64,000 nt of DNA, from the NCBI RefSeq assembly GCF_051020765.1, contig NC_134948.1, positions 6,874,501 to 6,938,500 on the forward strand, given 5' to 3'. A program made the position numbers and the translations under genes. Positions 36,300 to 46,953 of the stretch are shown one piece after another. Source of the DNA: Lasioglossum baleicum (lineage: Eukaryota; Arthropoda; Insecta; Hymenoptera; Halictidae). Numbering within the stretch: position 1 is the stretch's first letter; each line of letters opens with the position of its first letter. The notes under the pieces were generated by a model that ran no database searches, was not told the DNA's origin, and saw only the letters and a list, made by a program, of their open reading frames with translations.

Positions 36300-36334
36300 G
36301 TACCTACGCGGCGGCCTCCCGCGAGTTTCTTTAA
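36300..36334 (+). CDS. Candidate terminal exon (plus strand)
   Basis: After the acceptor 'tttttaacggacattgcag' the frame continues from the previous exon as G-TYAAASREFL and stops at TAA 36332-36334. The intron of 114 bp (36186-36299) has the normal length for insects. The gene would end tail-to-tail with the RhoGAP gene. Confidence 0.25.
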
Positions 36335-36756
36335 CGTCTCAACATAGATTACTATCTATCACATAAATCATTAAATGCGCGGAGCCCCTTCGTCGACGAG
36401 AAGACAAAATTTTGTACCGTTAAATGAAATTGCTGTTCTCTAATCAACGGCGACATTTTTACGCCTGATCCTCCGCTTAGATCGTTCTGAAGAATCATTC
36501 TTCAAGTGCCGCCATTCAAAATTCAATCACAATCAATTTATTAATTAATTTAACTTCCAAATTATTCTTACAAGATAATGATTATTATTACCTTGCGAAT
36601 CGAAATAATATCTCGATACATATTTGCTAAAGTAATAAATTATTTTTACGAGTTGATCAATTTTGTTGTTCGGTGGTTTCGATGTGAATTAGAGACAGCA
36701 CAAGGTGAGTATCGAATTAACATAGAATCACGCCACGTTCTCTTTCCTGCTTGTTC

Positions 36757-36762
36757 TTTATT
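36757..36762 (-). terminator. Polyadenylation signal of the RhoGAP gene
   Basis: AATAAA on the minus strand, about 60 bases past the stop codon at 36822. Confidence 0.6.
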
Positions 36763-36821
36763 TTACCCTTGGGCGAGGTTATCGAGAATCTATATTTGTT
36801 TTTTCTTATTCCTTTTTTTTT

Positions 36822-36998
36822 CTACGTGGCCAGCATGCGATTCCGGTTTCTTAAGTCGTCGGACGCGTTTCCGTCGTTGCCGTCCACTGATTCCGTGTCG
36901 TGTGATCGATTTTCATTCAGCTGCAGTTGGTCAGGGGCTTCGGTAATTAATTCGCTGAATCTGGTCGCTACTTGCTTCCATTTCAGCAGGTCAGCTGG
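36822..36998 (-). CDS. RhoGAP-domain protein, terminal exon
   Basis: A strong acceptor ('cgtctcccattgcag') opens 58 codons, PADLLKWKQVATRFSELITE… followed by an acidic, Asn/Asp/Ser-rich tail, ending in TAG at 36822. It joins the exon at 38602 in phase 0. The segment directly follows the last helix of the RhoGAP fold, and the short polar tail means the protein ends soon after the domain, unlike ARHGAP11, which has a long C-terminal extension. Confidence 0.7.
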   Translation of the reverse strand, partial: PADLLKWKQVATRFSELITEAPDQLQLNENRSHDTESVDGNDGNASDDLRNRNRMLAT

Positions 36999-38601
36999 CT
37001 GCAATGGGAGACGATCGATCAATCCCCGGGAAAATCAATGCGATTCACTCGCCGATCTGCTTCTCCAATCAAGATATCATCTTAAACGAACGACAATTCA
37101 TTAAATATAAATCGAACCGCGTGTGGAACACTGCAAAATAAAACTATCCGGATCAATAATATCTAAGACGAGCCAGGACTGATCATTTTTGGCACCTGTA
37201 GATAATTACAGAAGCTTCCTAACCTACATTCGCTCATTAAGTTGCCCCAGAGGGCACTGGCCTGGGAGCAAATGACGTCAGAGGAGGAAATAGATATCTG
37301 TTTCACACTCTTTCAGTGTGAAATTTAAATTCTGGTTTTGTTGCTTTTAAGTTTTGCGGGGCCAGGACGGTGCTCCGTGGGGCAATTTCTCGGCTCTTCA
37401 TTGTTCTGGGGATAAAGAAAAATTCACTAGAAAATATTATTAGGGATATTCATATTTATATATTTTAGAATCAAAATAATAATGATGGGGAGGATATGGT
37501 AACTTTTTAAACCGTAGGAATTAGTTTGGTTAGCTAGAGATTTAAATTTACTAGATCCACAGGGAGGGTCTTGAGAAAGTCACTATAATACCGTGAGGAA
37601 AGATATAAACTGATGCTTCCGGAAGCTCGTGTGAGCTTTAGCTTGTGGTGATTAATGGTTTCAGGTTGGTTACCTCGCTAGCAGACGACAGAAAGAAAAA
37701 GTGCCACCTAAATCCACTCAGCAAGGCTCACCAGGGCTCTAGGGGCAAAAACGAATCACTAGAAAAAATGGTGCTTATAGTAAGAGCGTCTGGTAAGAGG
37801 CTTTTTGCTAGGTTAATTTAAAAAGGGCCTTTAGAAAGTTACTATATGACACTGACAACAAAAGCAGAGTAATTCCCTTGAGGACGTGCGAAAAGTTTCG
37901 ATCGACGTGGTTGATGGAGTTGCGTCTAACCTAAATTCATTCTGCAGGGTCTCGGAAATCAGGAACACAAAAAGTCACTAGACTAGTAAGAATTATATTA
38001 GATAATCCTAGGGTTCTACATTATTTTCTAGTCAGGGGTGCCACAATACAGGGTTACCAACTCCAACTCGAAGCTACCAAAATCTAGGGATTTAAAGTTT
38101 GTTAAAATGTAGGGTGCTAGTCTTGGAAATCAGGAACACAAAAAGTCACTAGAATGGTAAGAATTATACTAGATAATCCTAGGGTTCTACATTATTTTCT
38201 AGTCAGGGGTGCCACAATACAGGGTTACCAAATCCAACTCGAAGCTACCAAAATCTAGGGAATTAAAGTTTGTTAAAATGTAGGGTGCCAGCCTGTAACA
38301 TGTTGAATTCTAGGGTGGTATAGTATACGATCCCAAATTCTAGGACAACAAAGTTTCGAATCTCAACTGTACGGGTACCAACCTCTAGATTACGGTAATC
38401 TAGGGTCCCAAGGTTCCAGAATGCAAGATAGGAAAAAGCCTGAATAGGTACCAAAAGGTAGATCAGTAAGGAAGGGTCTGAGAGTAGCACACAGAGGATA
38501 GTTTAGGTTCGGAAAAGGAAGATAGTCGGAGAGGAATGTGTGCCGGTGGGTGGGGGTAGATGGGTGGGGGGTGGGGCTGGGGGTTAAGTCCCGGGGCTTA
38601 C
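36999..38601 (-). other. RhoGAP intron (1.6 kb)
   Basis: The intron contains the tandem duplication at 37951-38292 and otherwise no feature. 37150-37400 is slightly GC-richer. 38520-38590 is a G-rich run next to the donor. Confidence 0.6.
37951..38292. repeat. Tandem duplication, 171 bp unit
   Basis: 'aggaacacaaaaagtcacta' at 37961 recurs at 38132. Both copies continue with 'gataatcctagggttctaca', 'gtcaggggtgccacaataca' and 'gaagctaccaaaatctaggg' with only a few differences. Confidence 0.9.
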
Positions 38602-38810
38602 CGTTAAAGTGAAAAAGACTGGGAGCAGCGCTATCGGAAGTGGCGAACCGCGTAGTTCCGATCTCTCGGATGGAGGTCCGGAAAGAGTCAAGTGTCTCAG
38701 TAAATCAAGAAGCTCGGCCAGCAATTCTCCGTGACGGCCTCCGACGTCCTGTCGTATTAAGCCCAGGGCGTCCCTAGCAATCACATGGGCGGTCACCCCT
38801 GGATTGTCAG
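38602..38810 (-). CDS. RhoGAP-domain protein, third visible exon
   Basis: The exon reads …NPGVTAHVIARDALGLIRQD and GELLAELLDLLRHLTLS and ends SPLPIALLPVFFTLT then gtaagc. This is the C-terminal half of a RhoGAP domain: the long LL-rich helix and the 'NLAxxFxP'-type segment just before the last helices. The upstream border is ambiguous: acceptors ending at 38811 and 38799 keep the same frame and differ by four residues. The incoming phase (two bases) matches the donor at 41465, and the outgoing phase 0 matches the exon at 36998. The 175-codon plus-strand frame overlapping it is a shadow. Confidence 0.75.
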
Positions 38811-41464
38811 CTGGTCGATGCAAAATTACCATTTAATGACCGCTCTTACGATTCTCAGCCGGTCTAAGGACCGGGGGAAACGCGGAATTTATGGTAACCA
38901 TTGGCCTCCAAACTGTTTCCCTATACGCCGCCTCCGTCTGTGCTACTTTATGCTCGAGACTATGGAGGTTAGGTCAATGGCACTGCTAACCCAAACGTTT
39001 ACGTCAAGTCGACTCGCTGAGAATTTCATAAGTATTGAGAAAGTTCATTTTCTACAGGTCAATGAAAGTGACACAACTCATTCGTTTTCGATCGTTTCTT
39101 CCCGCAAGTTTTATCGGCGCGTTCCTGGCATTTTTCTGAAGAGAATGATACCCCACACGATACAGTTCGCATTATATTTAGTAAAACCTCCATTATCCGA
39201 ACCGATCGAATCTAGACGAATCATATATGTAGAACTCACTAAACGAGTCTGTACAGATTTAATCCACCTCTGTATTAACTGTTCTTTCATCCGAACACTC
39301 GCGTTTCACTGACCAGTTCGGATAGAAGAGGTTCTACTAAATCGTGGATTAAACAGGTAAGCATGATCCGAATCGTTTCATGTTTGGTATCATTCTCTTC
39401 AGAAAAATGTCAGGAATAGGTCGGTGAAAGATTTACGAAGAAATTTTTATAATCAAAACAGTTATAGCTAAAATGAAATCAATATTTAATTTATTCGCTT
39501 ATACTTTTCTATACTCTCGAGACATCAACGAATAATATTTGTACATGATATAAGCGACATTTTGGTCCCGAATCGTTCATAAATATGGCGGAGTATAAAC
39601 AATTAGTCGATCGATTTTAATGAAATGAGGAACACGCTGACTGATCCGAGTTTAATGAGATTCTAGATGGATATAAAACGTTCGAGAAATACTTTCAGGA
39701 ACGCGGCGTACGTCAAAGACGATATTGGAACTGGAAAATCTAATTTTACAAAATGTCTGACTCAGCGTGACCTATCAATTATCGAGTATCATGTCGAAAC
39801 GCGAGATCTCGGGAACGTACATAGTTGGCCAACAACGGCGGAATTATTGCAGACTTCAGCGTTCTTCGTTTACTTGTTAATTTCATCAGCGTCGCGCAAT
39901 TCCGAACGTGTAATCTAAAAGATTGCGTTTCGTCCTCGCCGAACGGCCAAATTAAAAACACATTAACACTTTTCCACTTGCGCTCTGTTCCTCGCCCGCT
40001 CAAAAACCTTTTGCGACGTTCAATTAATTTCTAAACTCTGATTGAATTCTCCAAGGCGTTGTTCATTCGTTCGATTAAATCTACGAGTTGTTTTACCCAT
40101 TTCGTTCCGTTTTACGGCGACGAATTTTACTTATTTTTGTCGGAAATATGTTTTCCACTCAACCTTCATTTATTCCTTAATAAAAGATCGAATTTCAACA
40201 ATGCTTTGTTTCTCGTCCAAAAACGTGCAGCCCTGCATTTTTTTTACCTTTTTTGATAAAATTCATGAATTCTTGATACTTTTTCGATTGAATTTATTGT
40301 ATGTATAGATACCTATGCACTCACTTTTTCAATTTTCAAAGTATTATTTGTTCGTCTCGATTTTTCATGAAAGCTTGGAAATATTTCTTTTTTTTTCGTA
40401 GTGTTTTGTAGACTTTTTAATAATTCCAGCGGAACGGAAAAGGTCGATTTTTCCCTCTTTCTGTGTGTTCGAACGAGGATTCTTCTTTGGAATGTATTAC
40501 GTAGAAATCGGGGACGTTGCGATATGTTTATTTTATTCATGGAACAAATTTTTTTTGAATTTCAAGTATCCCGTCCTCAATAATGTTACCACTGCGAATG
40601 TACAGTAGTTCCAGGAATTATTAGATACTAAACACCCTATTCTCGAAAAAGTGCCTATATTCAACCCGTGATAATTTCGCAAAAAACGATCTCACGACGC
40701 TAAATGTGGACTAATTCCAAAGCTAGAACTCTCTACCTTCATATCCCGTCATTCATTTTCTCCTCAGATCACTTTCCCGATGGAGGGCACGAGAAACCGA
40801 AGACGCGTTTTTCCTAAAAAATGCCACACATTCGAACGTCTGTGGACACTTGGAAAAATTTTCCTCATCACTGTAACTACCACAGATTCAAAGACTAAAG
40901 CTTCTTCTTTCCAACGACGCTTTAAAAAGCAACTTCCGATTTTTTCTGATCGTTTTATTAATCTTCGAATGAGATGTGTGCCGCTAACAATAGTGCATAG
41001 TGTTCGTCATTCTCCTTGCACAAAATGGAGAAAAAAAATCGTACATCAATTTTCAGAAAGGCGTTGCAAAGAGGAGGCTTCAGTCTTCGAATCCACGGAG
41101 ATATTGTTCGCGAGAAAAATTTTTGAGAGTTTTTGGAGATGTTTGAAATTGCGGCATTTTTGAGAGAGAAGATATTACCTTTCCAAAAAAATAATTAAAA
41201 TAATTTTGTTTGGCGAAAGTCTTATGGTTGTACCTTTTTCCAAATGATATCGAGGGTATCGAAAATTTTTCGAGAATGTTTACATACTTTTTGGCTGCAC
41301 TGTGGTTTAAATGTAATTGACGATGATGATAATGGGGAATGGACGTAGCGGGAAGAATTAACATAAGACAATAATGCGGGGATGTTTTCGGGGTATGGTA
41401 ATAAGGACTATGGGGTAGTATTGGATGAAATTTAGAGTGGTATTGTCGGGGAATATAGAATTAC
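38811..41464 (-). other. RhoGAP intron (2.7 kb)
   Basis: The intron holds a foldback element (39122-39417). A plus-strand frame at 40780-41163 (127 codons, Lys/Arg-rich) lies inside it but has no recognised features. Confidence 0.5.
39122..39417. mobile_element. Foldback element with nested pogo-like inner repeat
   Basis: The outer arms 'catttttctgaagagaatga' (39129) and 'tcattctcttcagaaaaatg' (39391) are inverse copies. Inside them 'agtaaaacctccattatccg' (39180) is mirrored by 'ttcggatagaagaggttcta' near 39318. The same architecture and inner sequence occur at 14695-15123. Confidence 0.7.
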
Positions 41465-41700
41465 CAAGTAGCAGCTCCTGGACGTGCTGAGGCATCACTG
41501 GCTTCTTTAAATGGCTGAGGAAGAGCTGCAACGCCGCGGCGCACTCGAGGGCAGCGTTGCTGTTGTTATTGTTGCTGTTGCCAAAATGAGGTTTCTCCCC
41601 CCTCTTCAGCGAATTCAAGATTCGCGTTCTGAGCTCGCGGCGTCCGGCACGTCGGAACAAACCCTCCACCCTCGCATCTTCAATGAAAAGTATATCAGCA
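41465..41700 (-). CDS. RhoGAP-domain protein, second visible exon (catalytic arginine finger)
   Basis: This exon codes 78 full residues including DARVEGLFRRAGRREL, the RhoGAP 'EGLFRxxG' motif whose first arginine is the catalytic arginine finger, then a basic linker, an Asn-rich run (SNNNNS) and AALQLFLSHLKKPVMPQHVQ, the 'LLKxFLRELPxPL' segment. The protein would stimulate GTP hydrolysis by Rho-family GTPases in the cytoplasm. The donor is CTTG then gtaatt at 41464; the acceptor 'gcgtaaag' at 41701 is weak but fits the phase. The pattern resembles the ARHGAP11/19 group, but the orthologue is not certain. Confidence 0.78.
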
Positions 41701-41995
41701 CTTTACGCTTAAAACCCCCTTTCGCAAAAATGCACGCCAGAGAGGGTTGCATACATTGCACTTTTTCCCCCAGACACGCCGAACGCGTTTCGCACGAACG
41801 TATTTCGCATACGAGCAGCGAAGGAATAAATAAGAAATAAATTGTAAGAAACGAGGGAAGCTCTTTGGAAACAAAACAGGGTTGGTGTCTGATACAACAC
41901 AGGGAGAAAAGTATAAAACCGCATCCGGTGTATCAGAATCCGTGTGAATACTTACACGTTATCGAAATACAAAATTAATGTTGAACAGTATATGT

Positions 41996-42370
41996 AACAC
42001 TAGGTTTACGGGACCCGTAAAAATGGTGGGTTCTAATATTCTTAGTTTGCGATTATTAAGATTGTAATTGTAAGATTGTAAACAAAAATGGGCGGATGTA
42101 ATTTAAAACAGTAAAAACATTAAAACAATTTAAGAACGTTAAAAATAGAAAGAGTTTTTTTATAGTGTTTTGTAATTGATGAAGAAAATTTTTATTTTGC
42201 ATAAAGATCCGCAGTCTAGTAACGATGCTTTCCTGAGGAATTATTTACCAAATTTATTTCTTTGGGTATATATTATTGAAAAATGGCCAAAAATTTGGAT
42301 AGATACATTCTTGTCATTTTCATAAAATAATGTGAAACAGTTATTTCCACAGCTACGTAAACCTAGTGTT
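41996..42370. mobile_element. MITE with AACACTAGGTTTACG termini
   Basis: The ends 'aacactaggtttacg' and 'cgtaaacctagtgtt' are perfect 15 bp inverted repeats around 375 bp without a frame. A solo end of another MITE ('ttgcataaagatccgcagtc', 42195-42223) is nested inside. The right end stops 24 bp short of the donor of the RhoGAP exon at 42395. Confidence 0.75.
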
Positions 42371-42394
42371 GGAAAACAATTTTTTTGTTGTTAC

Positions 42395-42475
42395 GTACGC
42401 TTTTTGAGGAAGATTATGGTCTGTCTGACCGACTGCAGAGATTTCTGCGATATTATATCGTCATCTGCATCCTGC
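42395..42475 (-). CDS. RhoGAP-domain protein, first visible exon
   Basis: On the minus strand a strong acceptor ('catacttttctttgcag') opens an 81 nt exon reading QDADDDIISQKSLQSV and RQTIIFLKKR, the helix that precedes the EGLFR motif in RhoGAP domains. The best donor in phase (CGTAC then gtaaca) is weak; a gtacgt overlapping it would be stronger but breaks the phase. Joining to 41700 gives …FLKKRT-ADILFIEDARVEGLF…. The gene must start further upstream; no earlier exon was identified. Confidence 0.55.
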
Positions 42476-42539
42476 CTGCAAAGAAAAGTATGCCTGCTAT
42501 TATTTTCTGAGGAAAAGAATATAGTATTCCATTAAAAAA

Positions 42540-42572
42540 AAATTATAATTATTATTATTATTATTATTATGT
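42540..42572. repeat. (ATT)n microsatellite
   Basis: Runs of 'attattattatt' within the presumed RhoGAP intron. Confidence 0.9.
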
Positions 42573-43022
42573 TCCATGTAACAGAACATTGTTCTTGAAT
42601 TTTTTGGAAGTGGTCACTTGAAGGGTTGCTTGCGATCCCCATCCCGAAAAAATTAAATGATTTTTTTCTACCCTTAATAATTTCATCACAATTGCGAACA
42701 AAATATATGTTATGAAGGAGGTAAGTTCGAGTATTCTCGTTATTTTTCCGTCTGAATATTTTAATTAACAACTGAGAAAAAAAATGATACAGTTAAGGGT
42801 ATATTTACCCTCGTATCATCTGGTAATATGAAGGGTTAGGGACTTAAAATTTTAAGGGGTTATCTTTTAACCTAAAACCATTGTTTTCCACACAATATCA
42901 ATAAAAATTGCGATAATCAAGATAATTCTTTTCCTAAAATCCACAGCAGATTGAATCCCGAATAAAATTGGTTCGGAAAGGTTTATCCGTTCCTCTTTTT
43001 TGTATTTTCAGGCGTTGAAACA

Positions 43023-43181
43023 ATGAGAACGTTCGTGTTCCAAAAAGTAAGCACGAGAGCGCTCCCGGACAGATTATTGCGCGAATCGGGCTGGATAAAG
43101 AGTTTGAATATTCTCCGGGGGATCATGTTACACGTGTGCGAAGGTTCATGTGTGCGCTTAATTACCCGGCAGCGGCGTTGA
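43023..43181 (+). CDS. Candidate 52-residue small reading frame
   Basis: A very good acceptor-like tract ('ttttttgtattttcag', ending 43011) precedes an open frame from ATG 43023 to TGA 43181: MRTFVFQKVSTRALPDRL… GWIKSLNILRGIMLHV…. It sits in a balanced-GC patch (43020-43440). No family is recognised. It could be an exon of a plus-strand gene, or a chance frame in a conserved non-coding element. Confidence 0.2.
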   Translation: MRTFVFQKVSTRALPDRLLRESGWIKSLNILRGIMLHVCEGSCVRLITRQRR

Positions 43182-44445
43182 TTAGCGTAATTGTGCGAAG
43201 TCGGTTCGAAACAAACAAACGGCCCACGAGGAAACGAGAAATGGAAGTCCCTTGTAACTGGGTGGCAACTTTCGCGATCGTGGAAACAGGCAGGCTGCTC
43301 GGTCGCGATATTTCATGCAACACCGTTGTTATTTATTATTGTTATTTCACGGCTCATGACGCCTGACGCTGGAAAATACCGCAAACTGTCGCAGCCGTGC
43401 GATTGTTTCATGCACGGGGTGTCCGGAAACTTATGATCGCCGTTTCCCGGTTGATTTTCTGTAACATTGTTGCAAATTTACATAAACTGCACCCAACAAT
43501 GCTGATTTTATTAGGGCAGCTCGAGTGCCAGGCACATCCTTTTTGAAAGAATTCAAAACGAGACACATGTAATTGTACAACATTGTTGCATTGTTTCGTA
43601 AATCAATGCATCAATGTTGATTTTTAGTAAAATCGTACAAGTGCCAGGCACGTAAGTTTGTTTTTAAAATTATTCAAAACTACAATGATTGTATGACATT
43701 GTTGCAGATTGTTCGTAAAGTGACCCCAAGAGAATGTTGATTTTATTAGGGCAGTCCAACGAGCGTGTAACTCACGGTTTTAAAGCAACAAATTTATTTA
43801 TAATTGTCTGGATGAAAGAATGTTTGAAATTACTATAATCGTCTAATACAACGTTGATCCATACTAACTCACAATTTTAAAGCAACAAATTTATTTATAA
43901 ACTTCTGAATGGAGAAATGTTACTGATATATGAAATAAAAATCTATGAATAAATTTTTTCTATAAAACGTACCAGAGAATGATTAATTCATGAATAAATA
44001 TAAATGGTCCACAACGAAAAATGCACGGGCTAACGCGAAAAATGGAAAAGAATATTAATAAAATGCGCATACTGATTGAAAAACTCTTCTCCTGCGAATA
44101 TGTACATTTTAAATGAGATTTTAATGCTGTTCCAGTGAAATTTTAAAAAATATTCGTATTGACAATCTTTTTCGAAACATCATTTACAAAATGATACATC
44201 GCTAAGTAAAATTAACCGATTTAGAGAAAGAGTGGATTCAGTATGTCGAACTTTATCATTTGCATCACTGTCACAGTTCCCCGAAGTGGATCAAGGTCGA
44301 GCGGAAGAGTCCATCGCGGACACAAAAAGAATCAATCGTCACGAACCTTGATAAGTTAAATGAAAATACAGCAATGATGCAACGAGGAAAGTGAAGGTAT
44401 AACGATAACATTGCGTTGAAAAACATTAAACACTTTGCGGCAATC
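43182..44445. other. Spacer upstream of the secreted-protein gene
   Basis: Apart from the repeat at 43455-43785 it is AT-rich and empty. No enhancer motif can be named. Confidence 0.4.
43455..43785. repeat. Degenerate tandem repeat, about 110 bp unit
   Basis: Three units share 'acattgttgca', 'gttgattttattagggcag' and 'agtgccaggcac'. The first motif falls near 43464, 43580 and 43697. Confidence 0.65.
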
Positions 44446-44451
44446 TTAGCT

Positions 44452-44458
44452 TATAAAA
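44452..44458 (+). promoter_or_regulatory. TATA box of the 44.5 kb secreted-protein gene
   Basis: TATAAAA lies 44 bases upstream of the ATG at 44496, leaving a leader of only about 10-20 bases. Short leaders and TATA promoters are common in insect genes for abundantly secreted proteins. Confidence 0.6.
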
Positions 44459-44495
44459 CAGCAGTGGATCAGGCAGCGTTTAATATTCCGGTAGC

Positions 44496-44656
44496 ATGAT
44501 CGGAGGAACAATACGAAGAATCGTTCTGCTTTGTTTGGTGAACGCGATCCTGGTTGCAGGATCGTCGCGGATCTACGCGGAGGATCTACCGAGGAACCGC
44601 AGGGATGCTTCCTGTCCCTCGTGCAGCCGAGATCGCCCAGATGCCTTGGCCAATTG
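44496..44656 (+). CDS. Secreted repeat-rich protein, exon 1
   Basis: This exon codes the first 53 residues of a 624-residue protein. MIGGTIRRIVLLCLVNAILV is a signal peptide with probable cleavage near residue 21-28. It is followed by a furin-like RNRRD site (33-37) and a CPSC pair (40-43). The donor (AATTG then gtgaga) is in phase 2 and joins 45240 to make a Trp codon (TG+G). The product is exported; no domain family is recognised, and the composition suggests a structural or lineage-specific secretory protein. The minus-strand frame across it is a shadow. Confidence 0.8.
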
Positions 44657-45239
44657 GTGAGAGAAATCAGCCGTGACATATTTTTTCTTTAATTTTGAGA
44701 AACTTTTCCAAGAAAATTAAAGGATAATACTTTTAAGCAATTACCACATTTCAAAGTACACACAGGGTGAACCACAAATCGTGACCAGTAGAGAATGTAG
44801 AGATTACTCTGCTATCACCAGTCCGATCAGAAATGTTTTTTCAGGTATAGCATGGTTTTAAGAGAACTGTCACGTGATCATAGCAAATCTTTCGTCAACT
44901 CTTTATTTTCATGATTTTTCAAGTTCACCTTTAATTTTTTGCAAATACACCTATAATTTTCTTACGCTTATTTGTTAGAGGATTTCAAGGCGAATTTGGT
45001 AAGTGTCACAAAATTTAAAAAATGTGCTATAATCACGTGAAAGCTTTCTTGAAACCATGCTACATCTGACTGCTAATAACAGAGTAATCTCTACTGGTGA
45101 AGGTTCGAGGTTCACCCTGTATATTAACAACCTGTGGTATTTTTTGATACGAAAATCTCCAGAAGTGTCACTGTACACAATTTCCCTCCAGGTTAAAGAT
45201 TCATCATGGTCAATTAGTCTAACAAAACTTTCGTTGCAG
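44657..45239 (+). other. Intron of the secreted repeat-rich gene
   Basis: The intron is 583 bp from gtgaga to ttgcag and is largely made of the inverted-repeat element at 44763-45119. Confidence 0.75.
44763..45119. mobile_element. MITE with CAGGGTGAACC termini in an intron
   Basis: The ends 'cagggtgaacc' and 'ggttcaccctg' are perfect inverse copies. Subterminal 'tagagattactctgc' and 'cagagtaatctctac' and the inner 'gctatactctaacacgtga'-like blocks continue the inverted repeat less perfectly. There is no frame. Confidence 0.75.
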
Positions 45240-46953
45240 GTCCTCGCCGCCAAGGGAGTCCCGTGAAGCATCATCCTCTTCCTGGGCCAGCAGCATCAGC
45301 CAGCCCCTCGACTCTGTGCCAACCTCTTCCTGGGCCAGCAGCATCAGCCAGCCCCTCGACTCTGAGCAATCCTCACCTATGGTATCCTCACCTTTGCAAC
45401 CCCAATCTTGGCAATCCTCACCTTTCCAATCCCCGTCTTTGCAATACCCAGGTCTGCAACCCCCAGCTTCACAATTCCCGCAGCCTGGCAGCCCCTATTC
45501 CCTCAATCCCCTTAATCCATATCGTGGAGCCATTGGAGGCAGAGGTGGCCCAGGAGTCATCAGGCCCTGGAGCACCAGCAGACGCGAGAATCCCTTCTCT
45601 TTCGGGACCAGGGACCTCAATTCTGACCTGGCTCCTGCACCAGCCTCCTCTCTTTACAGTTTGAATCCTCCAGTCTCACCCGTAGTACCTTTCCAACCCT
45701 ATTCCCCAGTTATTAGAACCTCTGATAGGGTCCCATACGGGAGATCTGACATCTTCGGCCTGTCCAGATCTCAATCCTCACAGCTGAGCCAGGGGAACGT
45801 AGATTATTCTCCGATTCAAACAGGATCAGTGTTCAACAACCCCAAATCGAAGCTATCTGTTGTCTACAGGGCTGACAAGTACAGTGACGACTCCAATGAA
45901 GACGATAACGTCCCTCTTTACCCTTCGGACTATCCTAGAAGACTGGTAGTTGGAGGACAAGATAATGTTTATCCGTCGGGCTATCCTAGAATATGGAGGG
46001 GTCAAGGACTGGTGAATAGAGGACTGCAAGATAATTCTCCTTCTTTTCCTGTGGACTATCTCAGAAGAGTGGCAACCGCAGAGAGTCAAAATGCTAGGAA
46101 CGTAGCAGCAGTTCAATTGAGTAGAGCTGAGACGATCGTGAATCCTCAGAGGGAGCTTAGGGTACTTAATGGAGCTGGTAACATCGTAAGTCCGTTTAGG
46201 GACACTAGGATGGCTGATACAGTCACCAATCCACAAGAAGATCTTCAGGATGCTGTGGTGGGTGCTGCATTGAGACAATCCCAAACGGATCGGGTCCAGG
46301 ATGCTAGGATGACTGATAGAATCATGCAAGGGGATCAGTCTAGAACTGACAGGATCGCCCAACCACAAAAACATCAGCCTAGGGACTCTAGGATGGCCGA
46401 CAAATTCGTGCAACCTCAAATAGACCAAACCCAGGACGCTAGGGTGCTTCAGAGTCTTGCTCAATCCCTGAAAGATCAGCCTAGGGAATCCAGAATGGCT
46501 GGTAGGTTTGTCCAACCTCAAGATCAGGCTAGGGACACTAGGATGGCTGAGCAGTTCAGCCAACCACCAGCAGATAATCCTCGACTGTCCAGCATAATGC
46601 AGGTTCCAGAAGGTAGACCCCGAAACCTGCCATCCGAAATGGAGATCTTCAAGGTGATACAACAAATTGGAAACATGTTTGCCAACCGTAGCTCGCAGGA
46701 GGATCCGCAGAAAGAACAGGAACGTGGTCAGCAAGGAGTTCAGCTTGCTAAGCAGACTAATGAGAACGATCAGGTTCAAGAAAGTAAGGTTTCCCCAGGG
46801 CCAGGGGAGGTTAAGGAGAAGAGGGATGTTGCAGATGGAGAAAGAGTTCCAGTGATGCAGAACGATATGGTGGAATTGGATTCTCTCGAAGGGATTATGC
46901 CCATGACCACCTCCAAGATTCTAACTATATCGCCCATAGAGACTATGGATTAA
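45240..46953 (+). CDS. Secreted repeat-rich protein, exon 2 (main body)
   Basis: This exon supplies residues 54-624. It opens with a tandem duplication (SSSSWASSISQPLDS, twice; 48 bp period), then a Pro/Gln/Ser/Tyr-rich part (…QSSPFQSPSLQYPGLQPP…), a YPSDYPRRL/YPSGYPRIW pair, and about six imperfect 20-25 residue repeats built on RDxRMAD-xFVQPQ-x-Q (roughly residues 370-505). The C-terminal part is charged, includes a KEKR dibasic site, and ends PIETMD before TAA. There is no cysteine framework or enzymatic motif. Silk, cuticle, egg-shell or glue-like roles fit the composition but are not shown. The true start is upstream in exon 1, not at the internal GTG or ATG. The 308-codon opposite-strand frame is a shadow. 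Confidence 0.85.

Noticed and set aside
38785..39312. 175-codon plus-strand frame
   Set aside because: It overlaps the RhoGAP exon antisense and runs into a foldback element; no protein features.
40780..41163. 127-codon Lys/Arg-rich plus-strand frame
   Set aside because: It lies within a RhoGAP intron, is AT-rich, and has no domain or splice support; kept only as a note.
45853..46779. 308-codon minus-strand frame opposite the secreted repeat protein
   Set aside because: The plus-strand frame has signal peptide, splice phase and repeats; the opposite frame is a by-product of its codon use.
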